A DNA stretch of 46,405 nt from DASQWP01 sp050697555 (GCA_050697555.1 JBOHAD010000010.1:1-46405), one strand, 5' to 3'. Shown: positions 32,050-39,939, counted from the stretch's first letter. A program made the numbers and translations. The notes: a model not told the origin generated them from the sequence alone.

Positions 32050-33048
32050 CTGAACACACCAACACCAAGAACAGCCGATCTGCCGCTGGCCGTCTGGCCG
32101 TGCGCGCAGCAGACGAGTCAGTGGCAGCGGCACGGCCGCTACCTGGCCGAGTGCAAACGCCACCCCGGCAAGATGCTGCCCGAGCTCGCGCGCCGCGCGA
32201 TCAGCGCCTACAGCGAGCCGGGCGAGCTCGTCGTCGACCCGATGTGCGGAATCGGCACCACCCTCGTCGAGTCGATCCACCTCGGCCGCAACGCGCTCGG
32301 AATCGAGCTCGAGCGGCGCTGGGCGAGCCTCGCCAGCGCCAACCTCGCCCACGCCCGCGACCAAGGCGCCAGCGGCCGAGCCGGCGTGATCGAAGGCGAC
32401 GCCCGCGAGCTGCCGCGCCTGCTCACGCGAGGCCGCCGGCTGCTCGAGCCCGCGCCAGGGCGATCCAGCGCGAAGCCGCGCAGGAACCAGGTCGCACGGC
32501 TCGGCTCGGGCAGTGTCGACCTCGTCCTCACCTCACCGCCCTACGCGAGCGAGATCGGCCAGATCGACAAGCCAGCCTGGGTCAGCGGCGGCAGTCTCAG
32601 CCCCAAGCAGTCGCGCAACTACAGCACCGACCGCGACAACCTCGGCCACGCCCGCGGCCAGCGCTACCGGACGGCGATGGCCGCCGTCTACGCCGCCAGC
32701 GCCGCCGTGCTCAAGCCCGGCGGCTTCCTCGTCGTTGTCACCAAGAACCTGCGCGCAGGCGGCGCCATGCTCGACCTCGCCGGCGACACGATCGACCTCT
32801 GCCGCGCGAGCGGCCTCCTCTACTGGCAACACGTGATCGCCCTCCTCGCGGCGATCCGCGACGACGAGCTCGTCCCCCGTCCCTCCTTCTGGCAGCTGAC
32901 CGCTACCCGCAAGGCGCTCACCCGGGGCGACCGAACACACGTCGTCTGCCACGAGGACGTGCTCGTCTTCCGCAAGCCAGCGGCAGCCAGCGGTGTCGAA
33001 CCCGCTCGCGGCCGCACGCAGGTGGCCGAGATCGCGAGGGCAGCGTGA
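32050..33048 (+). CDS. DNA methyltransferase (N4/N6 type), first copy
   Basis: About 332 residues if translation begins at the CTG at 32050. Comparison with the second copy shows the protein should start well before the first ATG (32173): DLPLAVWPCAQQTSQWQR aligns with the N-terminus of the paralogue. No ATG, GTG or TTG exists in frame back to the stop at 32017, so the start is CTG or the 5' end is damaged. Motif I is VDPMCGIGTTLVESIHLGR and motif IV TSPPYASEIGQ, giving the circular order FGG-then-SPPY of beta-like amino methyltransferases. Its stop overlaps the next small gene by four bases. Confidence 0.8.
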   Translation: MNTPTPRTADLPLAVWPCAQQTSQWQRHGRYLAECKRHPGKMLPELARRAISAYSEPGELVVDPMCGIGTTLVESIHLGRNALGIELERRWASLASANLAHARDQGASGRAGVIEGDARELPRLLTRGRRLLEPAPGRSSAKPRRNQVARLGSGSVDLVLTSPPYASEIGQIDKPAWVSGGSLSPKQSRNYSTDRDNLGHARGQRYRTAMAAVYAASAAVLKPGGFLVVVTKNLRAGGAMLDLAGDTIDLCRASGLLYWQHVIALLAAIRDDELVPRPSFWQLTATRKALTRGDRTHVVCHEDVLVFRKPAAASGVEPARGRTQVAEIARAA

Positions 33049-33233
33049 GCGCCCCCGACGACCGCACCCAGGCCAGGGCAGAAGGGGTCACGCGCGAGGC
33101 CACCGGCTACCTCGAAGTGCTCGACGTCTTCGCGGCGCTCGGGGTCGACCCGCACGCCCACGCCCGCGCCAAGGCAGCCAGGCCGCGCGCCGACGAGCAC
33201 GCGAGGCGCGCACGCAGGAGGCCGCTCCGATGA
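33045..33233 (+). CDS. Small basic protein between the methyltransferases
   Basis: A 62-residue ORF (GTG start): GVTREATGYLEVLDVFAALG followed by an Arg/Ala-rich basic tail. It is coupled on both sides by 4-base overlaps (GTGA and ATGA). Such tight packing argues that it is translated, though I recognise no family. Confidence 0.5.
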   Translation: MSAPDDRTQARAEGVTREATGYLEVLDVFAALGVDPHAHARAKAARPRADEHARRARRRPLR

Positions 33234-34102
33234 CCGTCGCCTGCCTCTCGGTGTGGCCGGTCGCGCAGCAGACGGCGCGCGCCCAGCGGCGCGGGCGCTA
33301 CCTCGACGCTTCGACCGCGCACCCGGGCAAGATGCTGCCCGAGCTCGCGCGCACGATCATCGGCGCCTACAGCCACCCGGGTGAGCTGGTGCTCGACCCG
33401 ATGTGCGGCATCGGCACCACCCTCGTCGAGGCGATCCACCTCGAGCGCGACGCGGTCGGCGTCGAGCTCGAGCCACGCTGGGCGGCACTCGCCACCGCAA
33501 ACGTCGCGCTCGCGCGCGAGCAGGGCGCGCCCGCGCACGGGCTCGCCCTGCAAGGAGACGCCCGCAAGCTCGGGCGCGGGCTCCTGGACCAGCTCGCAGG
33601 CCAAGCCGCGCTCGTCCTCACCTCACCTCCCTATGGCCCTTCCCTGCATGGCCAGGTGAAGGCGGGACGGTCTTCCGGTCGAGAAGTGGGACGACCGCTA
33701 CTCGCGCAACCGCGAAAACCTCGCCCACCTGCCAACGGGCCGTGGCCGCTCCGGCCGCCCCTCCTTCGCCGACGCCCTCGCCGAGATCCTCGCCGGCTGC
33801 CAGCGAATGGACGGCTCGTGCTCACCGTCCGCCCCTACCGCTCCCAGGGCGCGCTCGTCGACCTTCCCGGCCAGATCATCCGGCTCGCCGGCAGCGCCGG
33901 CCTCACGCTCGCCGACCGTCACGTCGCGCTCCTCTGCGGCCTGCGCGGCAGCGAGCTGGTGCCACGCACGAGCTTCTTCCAGCTCCACCACCAGCGACGC
34001 AGTGCGATTCCGCGCATGCTCCTGATCGCCCACGAAGACGTGCTCGTCTTCGCCGCTGCGCGGGAGCCACGGGAGCCGCGAAGGAAGGCGGCCGAGCGAT
34101 GA
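33230..34102 (+). pseudogene. DNA methyltransferase, second copy, with two compensating frameshifts
   Basis: Paralogue of the gene at 32050. The N-terminus (ACLSVWPVAQQTARAQRRG), motif I (LDPMCGIGTTLVEAIHLER) and motif IV (LTSPPYGPSLHGQ) are in frame. From about 33665 the frame becomes Arg/Pro nonsense, while the neighbouring frame carries the expected EKWDDRYSRNRENLAHL and FADALAEILAGCQRM. At about 33808 the original frame resumes with NGRLVLTVRPYRSQGALVDL and runs to a matching C-terminus. The out-of-frame part is about 48 codons; the second event also appears to have lost some bases (LKP-like turn). Likely inactive, unless these are sequencing errors. Confidence 0.75.
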
Positions 34103-34351
34103 GGGTGGCGGGGGAAGCCGGCCACGAGCTGACGTTGGTCGTCCCCGACGAACTGCTGCAGGCCGTCGCCGAGCGCATCGCCGACCTCGTCCTCGCACGA
34201 ACTGAAACGACGTCGCGTACGGAGTCGCCCTGGCTCACTTCGAAGGGGCGATGGCCTACCTCAGCTTCTCCCGCGACCGGCTGTACAAGCTGACCGCCGC
34301 GCGGGCGATCGTCAGGGGCAGCGGGTCCTCCTCACCGCGCCGCTGACCCAC
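34099..34351 (+). pseudogene. Excisionase-like HTH gene, frameshifted
   Basis: The ATG at 34099 overlaps the methyltransferase stop (ATGA). The first frame gives a helical start (LTLVVPDELLQAVAERIADL) up to SPWLTSK. The next frame continues AMAYLSFSRDRLYKLTAARA, and a third continues QGQRVLLTAPLTHTYE. Combined, this is the MerR/Xis-like helix-turn-helix (WLTxxEAAxYLxxSRxxLYKL) with two indels. The first looks like loss of one base in the GGGG run near 34240. An excisionase supports the mobile-element reading; no integrase is seen in the window. Confidence 0.6.
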
Positions 34352-34378
34352 ACCTACGAGGAGAAGGAGGCCATCACA

Positions 34379-34681
34379 ATGACACAGCAGACACCCACCA
34401 AGGGCGAGCCCGCGAAGCAGGTCGCAGTCGACGTGCTCCGCAAGGCCAGCGCGCCGCTGCACGCGAAGGAGATCGCCAAGCGAGTGATCGCATCCTGCCG
34501 CTGCTCCGGCCTCAAAGGCAAGACGCCCGAGCAGACGATCACGGCGATGCTCGCCGTCGGCTCCAAGCCCGGCGGCCCCTTCAAGCGCGTCGCCAAGGGC
34601 ACCTACACGCTCGACGACGACTCCACCAGCACGTCGAAGGCTGTCCGGGCTCAGAAGCGCGAGGCGAAACCGGCCGCCTGA
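34379..34681 (+). CDS. HARE-HTH-like winged-helix protein
   Basis: A 100-residue basic protein. KQVAVDVLRKASAPLHAKEI, then AKRVIASCRCSGLKGKTPEQ and KPGGPFKRVAKGTYTL match the HARE-HTH (HB1/ASXL) winged helix often attached to restriction or chromatin proteins and thought to sense DNA modification. AAGGAGG lies nine bases before the ATG. It follows the broken excisionase gene in the same orientation. Confidence 0.7.
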   Translation: MTQQTPTKGEPAKQVAVDVLRKASAPLHAKEIAKRVIASCRCSGLKGKTPEQTITAMLAVGSKPGGPFKRVAKGTYTLDDDSTSTSKAVRAQKREAKPAA

Positions 34682-34710
34682 ACGAGGCCGAGACCGCTCG
34701 GCTGGACAGC

Positions 34711-34740
34711 GAGAGCCGCTCGGGGACTCGGGCGGCTCTC
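34711..34740. terminator. Terminator-like hairpin after the HARE-HTH gene
   Basis: GAGAGCCGC and GCGGCTCTC form a perfect 9-bp stem with a 12-base loop, 30 bases after the stop. No T-run follows. It likely closes the rightward methyltransferase operon. Confidence 0.5.
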
Positions 34741-34847
34741 GCCGCTCGTGCGCCTCTTGCAGTCGCAGTGCGGGTCACTGCGGATGAGCCGGGCCCTGCG
34801 GGCGGCGGTGCGTGCGACATTGGTAGCCCTCAGACGGTTCGTACTCG

Positions 34848-35183
34848 TCAGCCCTGCGTGCGGCGGCGGTACGGACGTCGCGGCAGGGGCGGGATCTGAG
34901 CGTCGGGGACGCTCGCGCTGGCGGCGACGAGCACCTTGAGCGGTTTCGCAATCGGCGGCAGCTCGCGCGGTCGGAACCAGCGTCCGCCACGCTGCTCGAT
35001 CAGCCGCAGCTCGAGCGCTCCGGCCAGCACCTCGTCGAGTCCGCCAGCGCGCACGTCGGCTCGCGACTCGAGTGCCCCCTTCGTCCATCCCTCCTTCGGC
35101 TGCTTGTCGAGAAGCAGCGCCTCGAGGAGAAGCCGGCGGCCGACGGCGCCGAACGGCCAGTCGCGAAGGTGGAGCTCACGCAC
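34848..35183 (-). CDS. Winged-helix-like hypothetical protein
   Basis: A 111-residue protein (GTG start). LRDWPFGAVGRRLLLEALLL, then AGGLDEVLAGALELRLIEQR and GGRWFRP look like a small winged helix with a terminal beta-wing, then a Pro/Arg-rich tail. It is divergent from the gene at 35226 across a perfect palindrome and is a candidate for the protein that binds it. Confidence 0.5.
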   Translation of the reverse strand: MRELHLRDWPFGAVGRRLLLEALLLDKQPKEGWTKGALESRADVRAGGLDEVLAGALELRLIEQRGGRWFRPRELPPIAKPLKVLVAASASVPDAQIPPLPRRPYRRRTQG

Positions 35184-35207
35184 GGGCGGGGACCATCCGA
35201 GGAGATA

Positions 35208-35226
35208 TTTAGAGTTTTACTCTAAA
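35208..35226. promoter_or_regulatory. Perfect palindromic operator between divergent genes
   Basis: TTTAGAG-TTTTA-CTCTAAA: 7-bp perfect arms around a 5-base spacer, in the most AT-rich spot of the region. Its right arm touches the ATG of the rightward gene and its left arm is 25 bases from the GTG of the leftward gene. It is well placed to control both promoters; the rightward mRNA may be nearly leaderless. Confidence 0.6.
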
Positions 35227-35747
35227 TGACTTCCAGGCTGCATCTGGTCGACCGAGCTGAGCCCCTGCCGCTTCCTTCGGGTGCGCTGCTGGTCGCCGAC
35301 GCTCGTCGGCCAGGCGAGCTGTACGACGTCGTCGCTCTCGGCGACGCGGCGTCGCTGGTCGCAGCGAAGGCGACGAGGGCGCGTGTCGGTTTGAGCGTCG
35401 CCGCGACGCTGCTGATCGAACTCCACCTCCTGCGGCTGGACCTTGTGGATGCGGGGTTCCCGCTCCCGGCTCCGCCGAGCGTGGCTGCGCCGGCCCGCCG
35501 TCTCACAGCGGCGGAGGCGGACTATCTGCGCACGCTGACGTTCCGGCGCGCGCCAGCGGCAACGCCGGCACCGCGCGCATCGGTGCCCGTTCGTCTGCTC
35601 CCGCGCATCACGCCGACCGTTGTCGCCGCGGCCGCCACGGGCGACCTAGAGCACGCGATCGCCTGGGAGGTCGCGGCGCTTCTTGGGGGACGGACGATCG
35701 CGGAGCTTGGGCTGCTCCTCGCCGTGGACGCCGACGTCGGCCGCTAG
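35226..35747 (+). CDS. Hypothetical protein
   Basis: A 173-residue Ala/Leu-rich protein that I do not recognise. The N-terminal half alternates strands and helices (VDRAEPLPLPSGALLVADAR, then YDVVALGDAASLVAAKATRA) and the C-terminal half is mostly helical (ITPTVVAAAATGDLEHAIAW). No signal, membrane helix or metal motif. It ends overlapping by four bases with the convergent gene at 35744. No Shine-Dalgarno is at normal distance, so translation may be leaderless. Confidence 0.5.
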   Translation: MTSRLHLVDRAEPLPLPSGALLVADARRPGELYDVVALGDAASLVAAKATRARVGLSVAATLLIELHLLRLDLVDAGFPLPAPPSVAAPARRLTAAEADYLRTLTFRRAPAATPAPRASVPVRLLPRITPTVVAAAATGDLEHAIAWEVAALLGGRTIAELGLLLAVDADVGR

Positions 35748-36967
35748 CCGGTCTCCTCGAGTTCGTCGCGGTCGATGCTGTCGATCCCGTCGAGCAGCGC
35801 CTCGTAGACGACCGGCGGCGTGTAGTCGACTCCGGCGTCGTGCGCCCGGTGCGACGCCATCGCCGCGTTCGCCAGCAGCCACTCCCGCCGCTCGGGAATC
35901 TCGCCATCAAGAGCCTCGTGCGCCTCGCCCGCCCTGACGATCGCGGCGTGCTCCTCGATCGCTCTCCCGGTCGGCGGCTGCTTGGTCGGATGCCGTCGGC
36001 AGGGGCAGCCCGAGCCTTTGAAGGCGCGGGTAGCTCCGTCGCCGCTGGCGCGGTAGGAGCGCAGGTACTTCGGGTGGTAGATCGTGCGCGTGCGGCCGCG
36101 GTTCCAGTCGTCGCGGTTTCGCTCCCGCGGGAGCACGAACCGCTCCGTCTCGGCGAGGCCGATGCTGGTCGAGATGTCGTTCGCGAGCAGGCCGAGATGG
36201 AGGTGACCGGCGCCGTCCGAGACGACCGGGCGGCCGCCGCGGTCAAGCAGGGCGAGAAACGCGCCGCCTGCCTGGATCAGCGTGCGGCGGGCGCGCTCGT
36301 TGAACGCTTCGATCTTCACCCACAAGCCGTCTGCCTCGAGCTCGAGGTATGCCTCGGCGAGCCGGTGTCGCTCGCGCGGCGACTCGAGCAGCTCGCCCAC
36401 CACCGCGAGCGCGACGTACAGTTCGCGCCGGACCGGGATCGCCGCGAGCTCGGGCGGCTCGTCCATCCGCTGAGCACGGAAGTGCGCGATCGAGTCGCGG
36501 GCGATCGCGAGGTCGAGGGTGCGGCCGCGCGTACCGACGGGGCCGCTCAGGTGGTAGGCCGTCAGGAGCAGGGTCGGGCCGCGAGAGCGGGCGAGATCGA
36601 GCGGCGAGGTGACGAGCTTGGCGTACTCCTGCTCGCTCAGCGACGAGGCGTTCGGATCGAAGGCGGCGCGGGCGCAGCCGAACGGGAGAGCCCGGAAGGC
36701 GGGTGCGCGCGACTCGAAGGCCAGCTGGCGCAGGTGCGTGGTTGGGTCGAGCGCGAGGCCGAGCGGCGGGGTGTGGAACGGGAAGAGCGCGAGCTCTGGG
36801 TTGTGGCCCATGTAGTAGAGCGGCGAGACGGTCATCGTCACGCCCTCCTTTGCCAGCAGCGGGCCGAGTCGCTCCTGGCGGTGCCCGAGCCTCGGGATGA
36901 ACCTCGGGCTCCCCGGCTCGGGATGAAGGCGCGGCGCCTCCGGCGCGTCGTTGTCGACCTTTTCCAC
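35744..36967 (-). CDS. Unrecognised protein, possibly TIM-barrel tRNA-guanine-transglycosylase-like
   Basis: A 407-residue protein from the GTG at 36967; GC-rich third codon positions run right up to it, although an ATG at 36835 has AAGGAGG upstream and would give 363 residues. Repeated strand-turn motifs suggest a TIM barrel (TLLLTAYHLSGPVGTRGRTL, then LEADGLWVKIEAFNERARRT and RPVVSDGAGHLHLGLLANDI). A CPCRRH cluster followed about 14 residues later by EEHAAIVRAGEA is reminiscent of the CxCxxC...H zinc site and helix of tRNA-guanine transglycosylases, with His in the third place. If so it could be a DpdA-like 7-deazaguanine DNA-modification enzyme. Weak resemblance only. Confidence 0.45.
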   Translation of the reverse strand: MEKVDNDAPEAPRLHPEPGSPRFIPRLGHRQERLGPLLAKEGVTMTVSPLYYMGHNPELALFPFHTPPLGLALDPTTHLRQLAFESRAPAFRALPFGCARAAFDPNASSLSEQEYAKLVTSPLDLARSRGPTLLLTAYHLSGPVGTRGRTLDLAIARDSIAHFRAQRMDEPPELAAIPVRRELYVALAVVGELLESPRERHRLAEAYLELEADGLWVKIEAFNERARRTLIQAGGAFLALLDRGGRPVVSDGAGHLHLGLLANDISTSIGLAETERFVLPRERNRDDWNRGRTRTIYHPKYLRSYRASGDGATRAFKGSGCPCRRHPTKQPPTGRAIEEHAAIVRAGEAHEALDGEIPERREWLLANAAMASHRAHDAGVDYTPPVVYEALLDGIDSIDRDELEETG

Positions 36968-37100
36968 CGTGACGGAATCTTCGACAAGGCGCCGGATGGC
37001 GCGAACTGCCCAAACCGACGGCCGCCGGATGTGTTGTCATGCAGCCGGTGCGCGCCAGCTCCTTCACGCCGACCGCCCGCTGTGGCATCCTCTGGTCATG

Positions 37101-37114
37101 CGAACATATGTTCG
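37101..37114. promoter_or_regulatory. Perfect LexA-type SOS box
   Basis: CGAACATATGTTCG is a perfect 14-base palindrome matching the CGAAC-N4-GTTCG LexA operator of Gram-positive and actinobacterial genomes. It is 56 bases before the GTG of the HD-domain gene and 134 bases from the leftward gene start. The most natural target is the rightward HD/Panacea operon. The surrounding 36968-37169 contains no gene I can support. Confidence 0.7.
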
Positions 37115-37169
37115 TGCAAGACGGCGCGAGAGGCCGCTCCGCCACGCCCCATCGCGGAGGCTAATTCGG

Positions 37170-38543
37170 GTGCCACAGCGCGTCCACGAAGTTCGCGACC
37201 CGATCCACGTTTTCGTCCACTACGACGACGACGAGCAGGCAGTGATCGACTCGACGCCGTTCCAGCGGCTTCGCTACGTCCACCAGCTCGCCCTCTCGTA
37301 CCTTGTCTATCCCGGCGCGACGCACAAGCGGTTCGAGCACTCGCTCGGAGTCATGTACCTCGCCGGCCGCATCTACGACGTCGTCACGCGTCCGGACAAG
37401 GTCACCGACGAGATCCGCGATGTCGTCCCGACCGCAGGCAGCGACGCGCGCGGGCACTCCTATTGGCGCTCAGCGCTCCGGATGGCGGCCCTCTGCCACG
37501 ACATGGGACATCTGCCGTTCTCCCACGCCGCCGAGGACGACCTGCTCCCGGAAGGATGGGATCACGAGCGGATCACCTGGGAGATCATCCACTCGGACGT
37601 GCTCGCGCCGGTGTGGAACTCGATCGTCCCGAAGCCGGATCCGGACCACGTCGGCAAGCTCGCGCTCGGGCCGCGCAAGGTGGAGAAGCTCCGGCTCGGG
37701 CTCACCTTCGACACCTGGGAGGCGATCCTGGCCGAGATCATCGTCGGCGACGTCTTTGGCGCCGACCGGATGGACTACCTGCTCCGCGACTCGCTCCACG
37801 CCGGCGTCGCCTACGGGCGGTTCGACCACAACCGGCTGATCGACACACTGCGGGTGATGCCGCGGCCGCCACAGGAGCGCGGCGACGAAGGAGCCGACGA
37901 GGCGCGCGAAGGCGAGCCGGCACTCGGCTGCGAGCGCGGCGGGCTCGAGTCCGCTGAGGCACTGCAGCTCGCCCGTTACTTCATGTTCGCCCAGGTGTAC
38001 TTCCACTCGACGCGCCTGATCTACGACGCGCACCTGAAGGACTTCCTCGCCGCCTGGCTTCCGGAGGGAAAGTTCGCGATCGATGTGGATAGCCACCTGA
38101 CGCTGACCGACAACGACGTGCTGACCGCGATCGCGCGGGCCGCACGTGATCCCGACGCCCCCGGACACGATCCCGCGCGTCGGATCCAAAGTCGCGAGCA
38201 CTTCCGCGTCGCCCTCATCCGCCATCCAGACGACCCTCCGGGAGCGATCATGGCGATCGCAGCCGCGGCGGCTGAGCACTTCGGCGAGGCGAACGTCCGC
38301 TACGGCGCAAGCCCGCGTCGTCCCGACCCGCCCGATTTCCCGGTGCGCGAACGCGACGGACACAGCTTCTCCTCGCTCTCGCTGTCCGACGTCCTGAGGA
38401 CACTTCCCGCATCGCGCGACGAGTACGTCTTCGTGGCGCCCGAGATCCGCGACGAAGCGAAAACCTGGATCGAGAACGAGCGCGAGCGGATCATCGAAGC
38501 CGCATTCGCAGAAGCAGACGAACAGGAGGAGGTGAACACGTGA
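37170..38543 (+). CDS. HD-domain phosphohydrolase (dGTPase/SAMHD1-like)
   Basis: A 457-residue protein; GTG start with GGAGG ten bases upstream. RVHEVRDPIHVFVHYDDDEQ and QRLRYVHQLALSYLVYPGA are the usual YwfO/SAMHD1-family opening. The HD metal ligands are H (KRFEHSLGVMYLA), HD (LCHDMGHLPFSHAAED) and D (GADRMDYLLRDS). Relatives hydrolyse dNTPs to nucleosides and triphosphate. It is coupled to the downstream Panacea gene by a GTGA overlap and follows a LexA-type box, suggesting DNA-damage induction. dNTP depletion is a known antiphage strategy, so a defence role is plausible. Confidence 0.85.
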   Translation: MPQRVHEVRDPIHVFVHYDDDEQAVIDSTPFQRLRYVHQLALSYLVYPGATHKRFEHSLGVMYLAGRIYDVVTRPDKVTDEIRDVVPTAGSDARGHSYWRSALRMAALCHDMGHLPFSHAAEDDLLPEGWDHERITWEIIHSDVLAPVWNSIVPKPDPDHVGKLALGPRKVEKLRLGLTFDTWEAILAEIIVGDVFGADRMDYLLRDSLHAGVAYGRFDHNRLIDTLRVMPRPPQERGDEGADEAREGEPALGCERGGLESAEALQLARYFMFAQVYFHSTRLIYDAHLKDFLAAWLPEGKFAIDVDSHLTLTDNDVLTAIARAARDPDAPGHDPARRIQSREHFRVALIRHPDDPPGAIMAIAAAAAEHFGEANVRYGASPRRPDPPDFPVRERDGHSFSSLSLSDVLRTLPASRDEYVFVAPEIRDEAKTWIENERERIIEAAFAEADEQEEVNT

Positions 38544-39085
38544 ATCGGCTAGCTCAGGAAGCAGTCCTCGCTGGCCTTACCCGGCGGCTCGACGAGCACG
38601 GGTCGTGGACCGGCGAGACCCACGTCCAGAAGGCTGCCTACCTCCTACACGCGCTCACGAACGTCCCGTTCGACTTCGACTTCATCCTCTACAAGCACGG
38701 GCCGTTCTCATTCCAGCTCCGCGACGAGCTCGCCTCGATGCGCGCCGACCGGCTGCTCGAGCGCCAACCGCAGCCTGCCCCGTACGGCCCGCGGATCATC
38801 GTCACCGACCGCGGTCGCGAACTCGAGGAGCGATTCGCGCAGACAATGGAGCGGTACGGGCCGAGGCTCAACTGGATCGCCGAGCAGGTCGGCCCAAAAA
38901 ACGTGCTTGAGCTCGAACGGCTCGCGACAGCGCTGTGGATCGCACGCCACCATCCGCAATCCGACCCTGAATGGCGGGCGACGGAGCTCACACGGATCAA
39001 GCCGCACGTGAACCGCGACACGGCGCTCGCCGCGGTGTGGGAGATCGACGAGATGCTTGAACAGGCGAACGCGATCGCGGCGTAG
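38540..39085 (+). CDS. Panacea/YwgA-like protein (putative antitoxin)
   Basis: A 181-residue protein. WTGETHVQKAAYLLHALTNV, then FDFDFILYKHGPFSFQLRDE and YGPRIIVTDRGRELEERFAQ fit the YwgA/Panacea (DUF4065-like, SocA) fold: K-A-x-Y-L-L and Y-K-H-G-P-F-S are hallmark motifs. Panacea domains act as antitoxins to many unrelated toxins. B. subtilis keeps ywgA near the HD-protein gene ywfO, matching the pairing here. It is probably the regulator or antidote of the HD enzyme. The GTG start overlaps the HD stop by four bases. Confidence 0.78.
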   Translation: MNRLAQEAVLAGLTRRLDEHGSWTGETHVQKAAYLLHALTNVPFDFDFILYKHGPFSFQLRDELASMRADRLLERQPQPAPYGPRIIVTDRGRELEERFAQTMERYGPRLNWIAEQVGPKNVLELERLATALWIARHHPQSDPEWRATELTRIKPHVNRDTALAAVWEIDEMLEQANAIAA

Positions 39086-39103
39086 CAAGCGCACCGCGAC
39101 CCC

Positions 39104-39847
39104 TCAGAACGGGTACGTGACGAGGCCCCAGGCCGCCGAGCCGTACCAGATGCCGAATCCCAAGCTCAGCGCACCGAGTGCCGGGGCGATGCCGTTGAAG
39201 GCCGAGCGGACGGGCCGCGAGACGAGCGTCAGCCCGTAGCCTCCGGTCAGCATCGTCATCGACACGGCCGTGAAGACGGCGAGCAAGATGAGAGACACGA
39301 CCGCGAGGATGGTCGAGTCGACCGAGGCGACGATGAGCACTCCGACGCCGGCGCTGCCGCCCAGGCCATGGACGAGTCCGATCCCGTAGGAACCAAGCGG
39401 TGAGCGTGTCCGATGCTGGTGGGCATGCCCCGCCGTCTCGGCGTGGGAATGCAGGTGGAGGTGGGCGGAGCCGTCGTGCTGGTGCGCGTGGGCGTGGAAG
39501 AGGCCGCGCCGCCAGCGCACGAGCAGTCGCACCGCGAGGTAGACGATCACGAGCGCAATCGCCGTCTCGGCCAGCTGGAGGGCGCGCTCGGGCAGGTACT
39601 TGTCAAAGAGCACGATCGGAAGGCCGAACATGAATAGCGTCGTGCCGTGACCGAGGCCCCAGGCGAAGCCGAGCTTCGCTGCGGACCGCGCGGCGCGCTC
39701 CTTCCCGCTCGCGATCAGCGTCGTCATCGCGGCGAGATGGTCAGGGTCGGTCGCGTGGCGGAGCCCAAGGAGGGTGGCGACCAGCAGAACGAGCGCGACC
39801 GAGGTGCCGTCGGAGAGTGCGGAAATGCTGTCGTCTAGTCCGAACAC
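39104..39847 (-). CDS. Nickel/cobalt transporter with His-rich loop
   Basis: A 247-residue membrane protein; GTG start with GGAGG six bases upstream. LLGLRHATDPDHLAAMTTLI carries the HAxDPDH signature of NiCoT/HupE-UreJ-type transporters, and GFAWGLGHGTTLFMFGL follows. The central cytoplasmic loop is very His-rich (HAHAHQHDGSAHLHLHSH). It probably imports cobalt for the adjacent cobalamin cluster, on the same strand about 90 bases downstream of cobS. Confidence 0.88.
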   Translation of the reverse strand: MFGLDDSISALSDGTSVALVLLVATLLGLRHATDPDHLAAMTTLIASGKERAARSAAKLGFAWGLGHGTTLFMFGLPIVLFDKYLPERALQLAETAIALVIVYLAVRLLVRWRRGLFHAHAHQHDGSAHLHLHSHAETAGHAHQHRTRSPLGSYGIGLVHGLGGSAGVGVLIVASVDSTILAVVSLILLAVFTAVSMTMLTGGYGLTLVSRPVRSAFNGIAPALGALSLGFGIWYGSAAWGLVTYPF

Positions 39848-39939
39848 GGGGAACCTCCGTCGAGCATTGGAATCATTCGGCTGCCGGTCGTTGCCGGTTC
39901 GCGCGAGGGTGTGGGTTTGGTCTTCGCATCGCGATCGGG

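Noticed and set aside
39848..39939. Possible cobalamin riboswitch between the transporter and cobS
   Set aside because: No B12-box-like block (GCCACTG) or matching stem could be found in this short gap.
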